NCBI GenBank assembly: GCA_023525915.1
Contig: CP026657.1
Location: forward strand, 4,178,001-4,242,000
Origin: Acetispira formosa (nom. nud.)
Lineage (GTDB): Bacteria > Desulfobacterota > Desulfarculia > Adiutricales > Adiutricaceae
DNA: 64,000 nucleotides
Reading direction: 5' to 3'
A program made the position numbers and the translations under genes. This document shows positions 9,756 to 17,190 of the stretch, in pieces. The notes beneath the pieces are model-generated. The model was not told the origin of the DNA, searched no databases, and saw only the letters and a list, made by a program, of their open reading frames with translations. Every line of letters starts with the position of its first letter. Within the stretch, counting starts at the first letter, position 1.

Positions 9756-9784
9756 AGTATACATTATTTTTTCGATTTGGTAAA
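9756..9784 (-). promoter_or_regulatory. Candidate sigma-70 promoter for hydCBA
   Basis: On the minus strand TTTACC and TATACT stand 17 bp apart, a good -35/-10 pair in an AT-rich stretch. It would give a leader of about 400 nt before hydC. Between it and hydC there is a small hairpin at about 9588-9610 and no ORF. The rest of 9800-10100 is AT-rich with no gene seen. Confidence 0.4.
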
Positions 9785-10101
9785 TAGAAATCTTCCAGCC
9801 TGTCGAGTTTGAAATTTATCATTTATTTTAAATGGTTACGTTATTTTTTGATTGCTTTTCACCTCAATTCGATGAGTTTTAAGGTGATTTTTCCAAAACT
9901 GTGGTTCTTTTTCCAAAATTGCCGCCTTAGACAAGATTTAATTAATTATTTTAACTAGTTGCTTAGTTTTAGGGCATTGGGATATAAACAAGCGCTGGAT
10001 ACGAAGGTATCTGAGATACCACCAGCGGCGGAAAAAGTTAAAAGCTAAAAGCGGGTTCCTGATACCGAGTCAATGTTAAAATTTCTGAACAGCGGGTGAC
10101 C

Positions 10102-10184
10102 GCCGCCGGGAGAAATGTTTTTGCCCGGTGAGGTTCCGGGGGTCTTTAGTCACCTCACCGGGCAAAAACATTTCTCCCGGCGGC
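10102..10184 (-). repeat. Long hairpin family A, copy A1
   Basis: A perfect 33-bp stem (10102-10134 with 10152-10184) around a 17-nt loop. Read on the minus strand the loop region has GTGACTAAAGAC, shared with A2-A4. The outer arm GCCGCCGGGAGAAATG is the same as in A3, but the four bases next to the loop differ and the opposite arm changes to match. The flank CAGCGGGTGACC is repeated, reversed, beside A4. Confidence 0.85.
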
Positions 10185-10235
10185 TACTTGATCGTCTTTC
10201 CCCAGGGCTGAAAAGTGTGAATAGCCACTGTGGAA

Positions 10236-10325
10236 GCCGGAAGCCGGGGATTGTTTTTGTCCCGGTGTGGTGACTAAAGACCCCCCGGAACCTCGCCGGG
10301 ACAAAAACAATCCCCGGCTTCCGGC
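10236..10325 (+). repeat. Long hairpin family A, copy A2
   Basis: A 90-bp hairpin 50 bp from A1 and in the opposite orientation. The loop keeps GTGACTAAAGAC and CCGGAACC, while the arms read GCCGGAAGCCGGGGATTG and the matching complement. Compared with A1, the stem sequence is different over most of its length, yet pairing is almost complete. Confidence 0.85.
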
Positions 10326-10359
10326 GGATCAATGGGTTCATTGCAATTTCGGCAACCGA

Positions 10360-10409
10360 TAAAAAACACCCACGCGCGGCTCTGGAGTCATAGCCGTGCG
10401 CGGGTGTTC
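10360..10409 (-). terminator. Intrinsic terminator of xylF
   Basis: On the minus strand a 17-bp stem (AACACCCGCGCACGGCT with its near-perfect complement) is followed by TTTTTTAT. It lies 40 bp past the xylF stop. Confidence 0.85.
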
Positions 10410-10449
10410 AATTGATCAGCAAAGGCAAGTTATACCTTCTCGGTGTGTT

Positions 10450-11469
10450 TTACTCGACGAAGACTTCGCTCTGTTTCAGATACTGACTGTCGACCAGAAT
10501 TTTTTGCAGATTGCTTTTGTCAACCATCACCGGCTCAAGAAGTATGGTCGGGATTTCATTTTTTCCATCCGGGGTTGCCGTTCTGGCATTTACCGAGTCC
10601 TCCCAGGATTCCTTCTCAAAAATTTCAACCGCAACGTCAATGGCCTTGGCCGCCAATTGGCGGGTATCCTTGAACACAGTCATGGATTGCAGCCCTTCGA
10701 CTATCCGGCGGGCCCCTTCAAGATCGGCGTCCTGGCCGCTCACCGGCACTTTGCCGGCCAGACCGTGGGCGGCAAGAGCTTCAATAACGCCGCCGGCCGT
10801 GGAATCATTCGGGGCCAGAACAGCTACCGGCCGGACGCCGTCCGCCAGCAGTTTTTCCACTGTCTTTTGGGCATTTTCCGGCATCCAGTCAATAACGGGC
10901 GTGTCGGCCGCTATTTTAACCATACCGGCTTCAACCAGAGGTTCGATAACCTTCATGGCCCCGCCCCTGAAGAGTCGGGCATTATTGTCGTTGGGCGAGC
11001 CGCTGAGGACGATGTAATCACCGCGCGGAGCTTTTTCCGTCAAATAGAGGGCCTGAAGTTCCCCGACTTTTTCATTGTCAAAGGTGATATAAACGTCCAC
11101 CCCGGGATCGAGCACCAGCCGGTCATAGGAAATAACCTTGACCCCCTGATTATGGGCCTTGCGCACCATGGAGGCCGCTCCGACCGCGTCATGGGGGGCC
11201 AGGATGAGGACATCGATATTCTGGCTCAGGAGGCGGCCGATCTGAAGGTTCTGCTGCATCTGATTGTTGTTGCCCATTTCCACCAGAATATCGAGCTGCT
11301 TTTTGCGGGCGATGGAGCGGATGGCTTCCTCGTCGCGAATCCAGCGTTCCTGCTGGGTGGTGGGGAGCGATACGCCGATGCGGGGTTTTTTGTCCTCGGC
11401 TTGAAGGGCGGCGGGTGTAAAAAGCAGTGCCGCCAGGCAGATCATCAGAAATAGGCGGATTGTTTTCAT
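10450..11469 (-). CDS. xylF: D-xylose-type ABC transporter substrate-binding protein
   Basis: A 339-residue periplasmic sugar-binding protein of the XylF/RbsB superfamily. It has a Sec signal peptide of about 24 residues (hydrophobic core LFLMICLAALLF, cleavage near ALQAED). The mature N-terminus IGVSLPTTQQERWIRDE and the phrases VKVISYDRLVLDPGVD, FDNEKVGE and VSGQDADLEG are those of D-xylose-binding proteins. ATG 11469 follows GAGG at good spacing. No ATPase or permease gene lies beside it, which is unusual: it is bounded by its own terminator and by a cyclophilin gene on the same strand, 90 bp upstream. It either works with a transporter encoded elsewhere or acts as a sugar sensor. Substrate xylose is likely from family, not proven. 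Confidence 0.88.
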   Translation of the reverse strand: MKTIRLFLMICLAALLFTPAALQAEDKKPRIGVSLPTTQQERWIRDEEAIRSIARKKQLDILVEMGNNNQMQQNLQIGRLLSQNIDVLILAPHDAVGAASMVRKAHNQGVKVISYDRLVLDPGVDVYITFDNEKVGELQALYLTEKAPRGDYIVLSGSPNDNNARLFRGGAMKVIEPLVEAGMVKIAADTPVIDWMPENAQKTVEKLLADGVRPVAVLAPNDSTAGGVIEALAAHGLAGKVPVSGQDADLEGARRIVEGLQSMTVFKDTRQLAAKAIDVAVEIFEKESWEDSVNARTATPDGKNEIPTILLEPVMVDKSNLQKILVDSQYLKQSEVFVE

Positions 11470-11558
11470 GGCAACCTCAGAGCGGGCTCCGCTTCCGAAG
11501 GGGAGGCGGAGCCATAGTGGCAGGGCAGGGAATATCGGGCGGGGACGCTTTCCCTTTC

Positions 11559-12170
11559 TTATTTGGCCGGAGCGTAATTTTCCAGAACTTCCGCTTTCTC
11601 AATGATTACGGGCTCGTTGGGCACGTCATCATGAAAGGACTTGCTGGCTGTTTCCACATCCTCAATTTTATCCACCACATCACGGCCCTCAATAACCTTG
11701 CCGAAGACGGCGTAGCCCCAGCCGCGCATATTTTCGGCGGTGAAGTTCAGGAACTCGTTGTCCTTGGTGTTGATGAAGAACTGGGAGGTGGCTGAGTGCG
11801 GATCGTTGGTGCGGGCCATGGCGATGGTGTATTTGTCGTTCGTGAGGCCGTTCTGGGCTTCGTTTTCAATGGGATCGCGGGTGTCTTTCTCATTCATGTC
11901 GGCATCCATGCCGCCGCCCTGAATCATGAAACCGGCGATGACCCGGTGAAAGATGGTGCCGTCATAGTGGCCGTCTTTGACGTACTGCACAAAATTGTCC
12001 ACGGTTTTGGGAGCCTTGTCATGATCCAGCTCCATGATGATATTACCCATGTTGGTCGTTAGTTGAACGTACATTTTACTTCCTTCCGCACTTTTTGTTT
12101 TGGCCCAGGCCGAAGCGGACAGGCCCAGGCCAAGGGCCAGAGCCGCCAATAGGGCGATGGTTTTTGACAT
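11559..12170 (-). CDS. Cyclophilin-type peptidyl-prolyl isomerase, exported
   Basis: A 203-residue protein with a signal peptide ([18 protein letters not shown], cleavage after AWA) and one cyclophilin domain. Family residues are visible: [13 protein letters not shown] with the catalytic Arg, then [18 protein letters not shown] and [15 protein letters not shown]. It would catalyse proline cis-trans isomerisation during folding of periplasmic proteins. ATG 12170 follows AAGGAG. The same-strand neighbours, a CsgG-like lipoprotein upstream and XylF downstream, are also exported, so the three may be co-expressed, though gaps of 56 and 90 bp do not prove an operon. Whether it counts as PpiA or PpiB cannot be told from sequence alone. 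Confidence 0.92.
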   Translation of the reverse strand: MSKTIALLAALALGLGLSASAWAKTKSAEGSKMYVQLTTNMGNIIMELDHDKAPKTVDNFVQYVKDGHYDGTIFHRVIAGFMIQGGGMDADMNEKDTRDPIENEAQNGLTNDKYTIAMARTNDPHSATSQFFINTKDNEFLNFTAENMRGWGYAVFGKVIEGRDVVDKIEDVETASKSFHDDVPNEPVIIEKAEVLENYAPAK

Positions 12171-12226
12171 ATTAACTCCTTATAAGTGGCCGTGCGGCAG
12201 GACCGCCGGTCCAAGGGAAAGTCATT

Positions 12227-13192
12227 TTAAAAAAAGAGCCCCTTGCTTTCGCCGGCCTGGATGATATCACCGGCGTCGACATAACCATCAGTAACGGTGA
12301 GGTGGGCCTGATATTCGCTGACGCTGTCCACTTTCAGGTAGGCCTGGGGCGCGCCCATGACGTAATAGGTATCGCCGATGGTATTGGTGATGACCGAATC
12401 GACAGTCAGCATGACAAACTCGTCTCCGCTCTTGATGCCCACATCCGCGCCGAAATTGATGGTGGCGCTGTTGCCGGAGGCGGAGACGACCTCGGCTTTA
12501 AAAGGCAGGGTTCCAAGGCCCATGAGAGTGCGGTGATAAGCCTCAACCAGGGCGTTATCCAGGCTGGCTTCCATAGCTTCCTGGGTGGGGGCGGCCGGAC
12601 CGGCGGTGGTTTCGAAATAGCCGCCGTCGCCTTTGCCGTCGTCGTGCTCGCCGGTGTTGGCCCTGGAGACCAGGACGATGCCGGTCATGGTGTCCACCGC
12701 GCTGACGGCCAGAACGGCGTCCACATACTGGCGCTGGGAGGTGAAAACGCGGGCCAGTCTGCGCCAGCCTTTACGGACCTGATACTGTTTCACTTCACTG
12801 ATGGAGCCGATGACCACGGCGTTCAGGCCGAGATCGCGGCCGACTTCAGCGGCTTCCTTGGGGGTGAGGGGCAGAGAGTAGCCTTTGGCGGAGATGGCGG
12901 AAGCAACTTCAAAGGAGGGCACAACAACAATGCGGTCATCTTTGGCCAGCTCTTCGCCCATGAGCCGGGCCATGTTGGCGCCGGCGTCTGGCGCGCCTAG
13001 ATTCACATCGTCATGGAAGGGGGCCACACCTACTTTCAGCTTGACCGGACTGACAAATTCAACGCCGCCGAACATTCCCCAGCGCCATTCGTTGTCGGCC
13101 GCCATATCGTAGGCGACGCCGCAGCCGGTCATTGTGAGTGCGGCCATGAGGACGGCGGCGAACAAAAGCTGAATATTCTTGAGAGACTTCAT
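12227..13192 (-). CDS. CsgG/FlgT-like lipoprotein
   Basis: A 321-residue lipoprotein: the N-terminus has a hydrophobic stretch and a lipobox MTGC near residue 24. Residues 50-230 resemble the nucleotide-fold domain of CsgG/LpoB/FlgT-type proteins, with VGVAPFHDD, ARLMGEELAKDDRIVVVPS and GRDLGLNAVVIGSISEVKQY. The C-terminal 90 residues (INFGADVGIKSGDEFVM) look like the FlgT C-terminal beta domain. CsgG proper is a secretion pore, but this protein lacks recognisable pore segments, so an envelope-assembly or accessory role is more likely. No flagellar or curli gene is nearby. The start is preceded by AGGTAAGGGA. Fold assignment is moderate, function open. Confidence 0.7.
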   Translation of the reverse strand: MKSLKNIQLLFAAVLMAALTMTGCGVAYDMAADNEWRWGMFGGVEFVSPVKLKVGVAPFHDDVNLGAPDAGANMARLMGEELAKDDRIVVVPSFEVASAISAKGYSLPLTPKEAAEVGRDLGLNAVVIGSISEVKQYQVRKGWRRLARVFTSQRQYVDAVLAVSAVDTMTGIVLVSRANTGEHDDGKGDGGYFETTAGPAAPTQEAMEASLDNALVEAYHRTLMGLGTLPFKAEVVSASGNSATINFGADVGIKSGDEFVMLTVDSVITNTIGDTYYVMGAPQAYLKVDSVSEYQAHLTVTDGYVDAGDIIQAGESKGLFF

Positions 13193-13402
13193 TCCCTTAC
13201 CTCTAAACTTATACTGGATTGAACTGAGAGATACAAAACGAACATGCTTAAGTTACCTTAAGGCAACATGATAGTCAAGAGTATTGGTGCGAAAATGCGG
13301 TGATTAAGATAATGGCTTTTTTGGAAACAGAGGGGTGGCTACATTAATAAATAAGCTTAGGGCGTGGGCGGCTTTAGGCGGTGGCGCCGGTATGAAGCTT
13401 TT

Positions 13403-13546
13403 TCACCAGCCGAAGCGGGATAAGGCGCGAAGCCAGACCAGAATTGCCAGAGCGTAGCCCCAAATGCTGATTTCCAGGCCGGTAAAATAGCAATAAGCGA
13501 GAATCGCCGGAATGGCCGTCAGTATAATTATTCCGATAATGCGCAT
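13403..13546 (-). CDS. 47-residue small membrane protein
   Basis: A short ORF starting MRIIGIIILTAIPAIL and ending RALSRFGW. It has two hydrophobic segments, about residues 3-22 and 26-41, split by TGLEIS, so it probably forms a two-helix membrane hairpin with a positively charged tail. GGAG sits five bases before the ATG, which is strong support for translation. The longer overlapping ORF in another frame (13374-13814) runs through a palindromic repeat and is not believed. It is isolated: the lipoprotein gene lies 200 bp away on the same strand. No family is recognised. Confidence 0.5.
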   Translation of the reverse strand: MRIIGIIILTAIPAILAYCYFTGLEISIWGYALAILVWLRALSRFGW

Positions 13547-13643
13547 ATAGGCTCCAGATGTTTAATAGAGTTGCAATATCATTACATTGACTGTGGTTTT
13601 TGTCAACTGCCCCAGCTCGGTTCATTAGGGCAGGCGCTTGGGT

Positions 13644-13822
13644 GCGGCAAAGGTAAAACCCGGCCTTGTGAGCTGAAAAATTTCTGACATCGCTCGTAAT
13701 TTTCTCTGATTCCCGGCCGGGTGGCGGTGTCAGAGGTTTGTGGGGCCATGCCCGTCCGGGGAGCAAAATTACGAGCGACTTACAGAAAATTTTCAGCTCA
13801 CCAGGCCTGATCATTGTCAGCG
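13644..13822. repeat. Large hairpin family B, copy B1
   Basis: An imperfect palindrome of about 165-180 bp. Conserved parts shared with B2 are GCGGCAAAGGTAAAACCC, CTCTGATTCCCGGCCGGGTG and CCCGTCCGGGGAGC. The stem between them reads GTGAGCTGAAAAATTTCT and CGCTCGTAATTTT on the left, with CAGAAAATTTTCAGCTCA and AAAATTACGAGCG on the right. Confidence 0.85.
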
Positions 13823-13911
13823 TTTGGATTGATGATTATTGGGGGCTCTCTATAGTGAATCGCTTTCCGGGTTTTACCAAAACCTTTTATGAAAGAATTT
13901 GACTTGCGGTT

Positions 13912-14023
13912 AGTGACCCGGTGTCTGTTCTTATTCCATGTCGGTAGTTTTTACTGTTTAAATTAATACAGTTACAGCCAGCCATGCCGCATTATTGGAA
14001 AACATTCAGACACCGGGTCAATA
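13912..14023. repeat. Inverted repeat of about 110 bp
   Basis: TGACCCGGTGTCTG at the left end pairs with CAGACACCGGGTCA at the right end. An inner stem ACTGT/ACAGT lies around an AT-rich centre. No second copy is seen in the window. It is one more long cruciform-capable element of this gene-poor stretch. Confidence 0.65.
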
Positions 14024-14041
14024 GCATGTGGGCCGGGGTCG

Positions 14042-14137
14042 AGCGGATGCGAGACGGAGCGTCAGCGACTGGTATTGAAGCCGATCAGGCCACTCGCTGA
14101 GCAAAAATCACACTTTTTGCTCAGCTACGAGCCGCCG
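14042..14137 (+). repeat. Dispersed repeat family G, copy G1
   Basis: Shares GACGGAGCG-N-CAGCGACTG, then ACTCGC and an A/T-rich hairpin with 28738-28835 (minus) and 59750-59850 (plus). Here the hairpin is TGAGCAAAAA paired with TTTTTGCTCA. Confidence 0.65.
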
Positions 14138-14164
14138 GTTAAAGGAAAAAGCCATTTCATAAAG

Positions 14165-14335
14165 AAGGGCGGGGCCTGAGAGCGATATTTATCGCCATCA
14201 GGCCCCGCAAACATGACGGGGACTTAGCCCCTGTTAAGGCAGGCCGGAGATTCTCTCCGGAGTCACAGACAGGGCAGCGCCCTGAATATATGGAAGGTAG
14301 AGAGGGTCAGGCCCTCGGCAGGAAAACCTCTTATT
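14165..14335. ncRNA. Possible structured RNA: five hairpins in a row
   Basis: A stem GCGGGGCCTGA/TCAGGCCCCGC is followed by four small hairpins: GGGG-ACTTAG-CCCC, CCGGAG-N5-CTCCGG, CAGGGCAGCGCCCTG and GAGGGTCAGGCCCTC, spaced by 10-20 nt single-stranded gaps. No ORF explains it. Such a series could be a regulatory RNA on either strand; read on the minus strand the large stem is followed by CCTTCTTT. No known family (6S, RsmY-like, RNase P, tmRNA, SRP) could be matched by eye. Confidence 0.3.
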
Positions 14336-14339
14336 TTAA

Positions 14340-15200
14340 GTGTTTTATACTTATGTATAAAACGTAATCACTTTCTTCTTGACCGTCAATAGCCGGGTAA
14401 ATAAAATAAAACCACAGGCAAACTGTGTTGCCCTAGAGCCGATCCCGAATATGACAGGCTTGATGTTGTATTTGTATTGCGATATATGTGCCAAGAATGC
14501 AATGCGGAAAACTATTATATAATAAAAAATCCATTTAACTATAAATGAAGATCTTTTTTTCATAATATGAAAACAATAGGCAGTGATTTGTAGTTATATA
14601 TTATTTCAAAATTCTTCAAGCGCTGCAACAATGTCATTGTCTATCATCATTTTTTATACAATTAGGCTGAATACTGAAAGAATCGTTGCTGCTGCCGTAA
14701 CAAGTAATAAAAGTAGTTTTTTAGATTTCTATCTTCCGGTGATTTTGAGCGGCAAGGCTGGTAGACTTTCTGGTTAGTCTGAATTTAAACCTGGAACGAC
14801 AGCGCTAATGACTATAGGGCGCCACTTTGTGTCCATATCAGGTCAAGTGTCCGAATGTGGACATGGGTTTGCGATAATCCTTTACCTTATCCCTATTTAC
14901 ATTCTTGCTTCCTGACTCCTCAAGGTTCTTATTTCTGTCATTATGATAAGCCCTTTTATGATAATGATAAATTTTTCATTATATTTGTCAGACTGCCCAT
15001 AGTGGCTTAACCGGACAGGTTTTCGCTTTTTTTCAGCTATGGCCTTGATTTTTCTTCCATCCGCTCTTGTCAGCGGAGGCGTTCCTGCCTATAATACCCA
15101 ATGGCCTTGAGGCCTCTTCATCTGAATAACACCGCTATGGTCGCCGTCCGCCGAATCAAGGCCGGCGAAATACTTTAGCTTGACGCGGCCGGGGCGGTTC
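14340..15200. other. AT-rich gene-poor stretch
   Basis: No convincing gene. A 70-codon minus-strand ORF (14351-14563) encodes a hydrophobic peptide but has no Shine-Dalgarno. On the minus strand at 14606-14745 a frame reads a transmembrane-like segment (KLLLLLVTAAATILSVFSLI) followed, after an in-frame stop, by KMMIDNDIVAALEEF; this may be a decayed gene. Base composition is clearly lower in GC than the neighbours. The last 200 bp lead into gatB. Confidence 0.35.
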
Positions 15201-15219
15201 CGGCCCGGAAGGATTTACA

Positions 15220-16653
15220 ATGAGTCGAATGGAACCCGTTATCGGTCTGGAGATTCACACCCAGCTCAATACCGCCACCAAACTTTTCTGCTCCTGCGCC
15301 ACCGAGGTGGGCGACCAACCCAATACCCATATCTGCGAAGTTTGCTCCGGTCAGCCGGGCGCCTTGCCGCGCACCAACGGACGGGCCGTCGAACTGGCCG
15401 CCAAGGCCGGGCTGGCTCTGGGCTGCAAGGTTAATGAGCGTTCCATTTTTTCCCGCAAAAATTATTTCTACCCCGATCTGCCGGCCGGTTTTCAAACCTC
15501 ACAGCTGGACCCGCCCATCTGCGAGGGCGGCGGTCTGGAAATTGTGGATGAAGACGGCGGCAAAAGGTTTATCCGCCTGAATCGTATCCATCTGGAAGAT
15601 GACGCCGGTAAGTGTGTCCACGATGAACAGCGCGGACAGACCCTGGTCGATCTCAACCGCGCGGGCACCCCGCTGATTGAAATCGTCACCGAGCCGGATT
15701 TCCGGTCTTCCGGTGAGGTGATGGAGTTTTTGAAAAAACTCCACGCCATTCTGGTCCGCCTGGAAGTCACCCAAGGCCGCCTGGAGGAAGGTGAGTTCCG
15801 CTGTGACGTCAACATTTCCCTGCGCCCGGCCGGGACCGAGAAGCTGGGGACCCGCTGTGAGATAAAGAACCTCAACTCCTTCCGCCATGCCGGTCAGGCC
15901 ATTGAATATGAAATAATCCGTCAGGGCGGTTTGTATGACAAAGGTGAGCCGGTGATTCAGGAAACCCGCCTGTTTGACCCGGCCCATCAGGAGACCCGCG
16001 CTCTCCGCTCCAAAGAGGAGGCTCACGATTACCGTTATTTCCCCCAGCCGGATCTCCCCCCGGTGGTGGTCACGCCCGAGCTTCTGGCCAGGCTGAAAGC
16101 GGAAATGCCGGAACTGCCGGAAGAGGTGAAAGCCCGTCTTCTGGAAGAGGGGCTGACCGCGGAGCAGACCGATGTTCTCCTGGATCGCCGCCGGGCTGTG
16201 GAATATTACGATCTGGCCCTGAAGATTTTGAATGAACCCAAACGGGTAGCTACCCTGATGGTGGAACTGCTGCTGCCGGCCTGCCAGCGTGACGACATTT
16301 CCCCCATGGATTCCAAGCTGCCGCCCGAAGGGCTGGCCGCTCTCGGCAAATTAATGGCCGACAATACCCTCAACCGCCGGGCGGCCTATGATCTTTTCCC
16401 CGAACTTTTTGAGCGCGGAGGCGACCCGGCTGAACTGGCCAAGGCCAAAGGCGTCATTCAAATATCCGACGCCGGGGCCATCACGGCCATGGCTGAGGAG
16501 ATCATCGCCGCCAACCCTGATCAAGCCCGTCAATACCGTGAAGGACAGGAGAAAGTTTTGTCCTTTTTCGTGGGGCAGCTTATGAAGCGCAGCAAGGGCG
16601 CGGCCAATCCCAAGCTGGCCAATGAAGTTCTGGTCAAGCTGCTTAAAAGTTAA
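15220..16653 (+). CDS. gatB: Asp-tRNA(Asn)/Glu-tRNA(Gln) amidotransferase subunit B
   Basis: GatB (477 aa) binds the misacylated tRNA and phosphorylates its Glu or Asp side chain before amidation. Family motifs: GLEIHTQLNTATKLFC at the start, ICEVCSGQPGALPRTN, FYPDLPAGFQTSQ, HLEDDAGK, LVDLNRAGTPLIEIVTEPD and RCEIKNLNSF. The C-terminal 130 residues form the YqeY-like tail domain. ATG 15220 follows AAGGA. Its downstream partners gatC and gatA are on the same strand, but dispersed repeats fill the gaps of 120 and 108 bp. The order B-C-A differs from the common C-A-B order. Presence of the complex suggests that Asn- and/or Gln-tRNA are made indirectly. Confidence 0.97.
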   Translation: MSRMEPVIGLEIHTQLNTATKLFCSCATEVGDQPNTHICEVCSGQPGALPRTNGRAVELAAKAGLALGCKVNERSIFSRKNYFYPDLPAGFQTSQLDPPICEGGGLEIVDEDGGKRFIRLNRIHLEDDAGKCVHDEQRGQTLVDLNRAGTPLIEIVTEPDFRSSGEVMEFLKKLHAILVRLEVTQGRLEEGEFRCDVNISLRPAGTEKLGTRCEIKNLNSFRHAGQAIEYEIIRQGGLYDKGEPVIQETRLFDPAHQETRALRSKEEAHDYRYFPQPDLPPVVVTPELLARLKAEMPELPEEVKARLLEEGLTAEQTDVLLDRRRAVEYYDLALKILNEPKRVATLMVELLLPACQRDDISPMDSKLPPEGLAALGKLMADNTLNRRAAYDLFPELFERGGDPAELAKAKGVIQISDAGAITAMAEEIIAANPDQARQYREGQEKVLSFFVGQLMKRSKGAANPKLANEVLVKLLKS

Positions 16654-16667
16654 GATACTGTAGACTT

Positions 16668-16765
16668 ATAAGTAACAAACTCTTTGAAGGCCGCTTCCCG
16701 GCCGTTACTCTACACTCAGACGGGCCGCCCCTCGGCGTTGGCGGCGGCCCCTGGCCGCTCACGGG
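16668..16765 (+). repeat. Dispersed repeat family E, copy 2
   Basis: Matches 2951-3056: AAGTAACAAA, TCTTTGAA, CCGCTTCCCGGCCGTTACTC, CAGACGGGCCGC and CTCGGCGTTGGCGGCGG. It fills the gatB-gatC gap and ends just before the gatC ribosome-binding site. Confidence 0.7.
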
Positions 16766-16773
16766 AGATTCAT

Positions 16774-17082
16774 ATGCCCATAGATTTGAAAATAGTGCAA
16801 AGCACCGCGTCACTGGCCCGCCTGAATTTGGCTCAGGGCCTTGAACCTGAACAGGCCCAGGCCGATTTGGAAAAGCTGACCCATGAACTGGCCACCATTG
16901 TCGGCTATATTGATATCCTGGGCGAAGCCGACACCCAGGGTGTGGAGCCGCTTTACTCCCCCATGCTGGAGGCTCCCGGCGCACGGGAGGATGTGGTCAT
17001 CAATTCCAACACCACTGAAGAAATACTGGAACAGGCCCCGGACAGAATCGGCAGCTTTTTTGCCGTGCCCAAGATTTTATAG
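16774..17082 (+). CDS. gatC: Asp-tRNA(Asn)/Glu-tRNA(Gln) amidotransferase subunit C
   Basis: GatC (102 aa) wraps around and stabilises the GatA-GatB interface. The sequence has the family pattern VQSTASLARLNL near the N-terminus, ELATIVGYIDILGEADTQGVEP in the middle, and a C-terminal EILEQAPDRIGSFFAVPKIL. The start chosen is ATG 16774, which follows GGGAGATT; an upstream in-frame start would run through repeat E and give a non-family extension. It lies between gatB and gatA. Confidence 0.93.
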   Translation: MPIDLKIVQSTASLARLNLAQGLEPEQAQADLEKLTHELATIVGYIDILGEADTQGVEPLYSPMLEAPGAREDVVINSNTTEEILEQAPDRIGSFFAVPKIL

Positions 17083-17095
17083 AAACTGTGTCGGG

Positions 17096-17176
17096 GCTGC
17101 TTCCCGGCCGAAACCTCCGGCAGGCCGAAAATGCCACATCGGACCTGTCCAGTGCGGTCCACGCACCAACGCACAT
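17096..17176 (+). repeat. Leader repeat family F, copy F1 (before gatA)
   Basis: About 80 bp shared with 33784-33867 before gapA: GCTTCCCGGCCGAAA, CATCGGACC, then the mini-hairpin GTGCG-N5-CGCAC at 17152-17166 and ACGCACA. It ends about 15 bp ahead of the gatA start. Its first 12 bases are also the core of family E. Confidence 0.6.
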
Positions 17177-17190
17177 AAAGGTTATGCAGA

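Noticed and set aside
10102..10325. A CRISPR array or integron attC sites for the tandem hairpins
   Set aside because: There are only two hairpins in opposite orientation, no regular spacers, no cas or integrase gene, and the stems lack attC core sites and extrahelical bases.
10396..11454. Plus-strand ORF of 352 codons across xylF
   Set aside because: Antisense shadow of a clear periplasmic binding protein.
13374..13814. Minus-strand ORF of 146 codons
   Set aside because: It runs through palindrome B1 and in another frame over the better supported 47-residue membrane protein.
14351..14777. Two AT-rich ORFs of 70 and 64 codons
   Set aside because: No ribosome-binding site and no recognisable domain; kept only as part of the AT-rich stretch.
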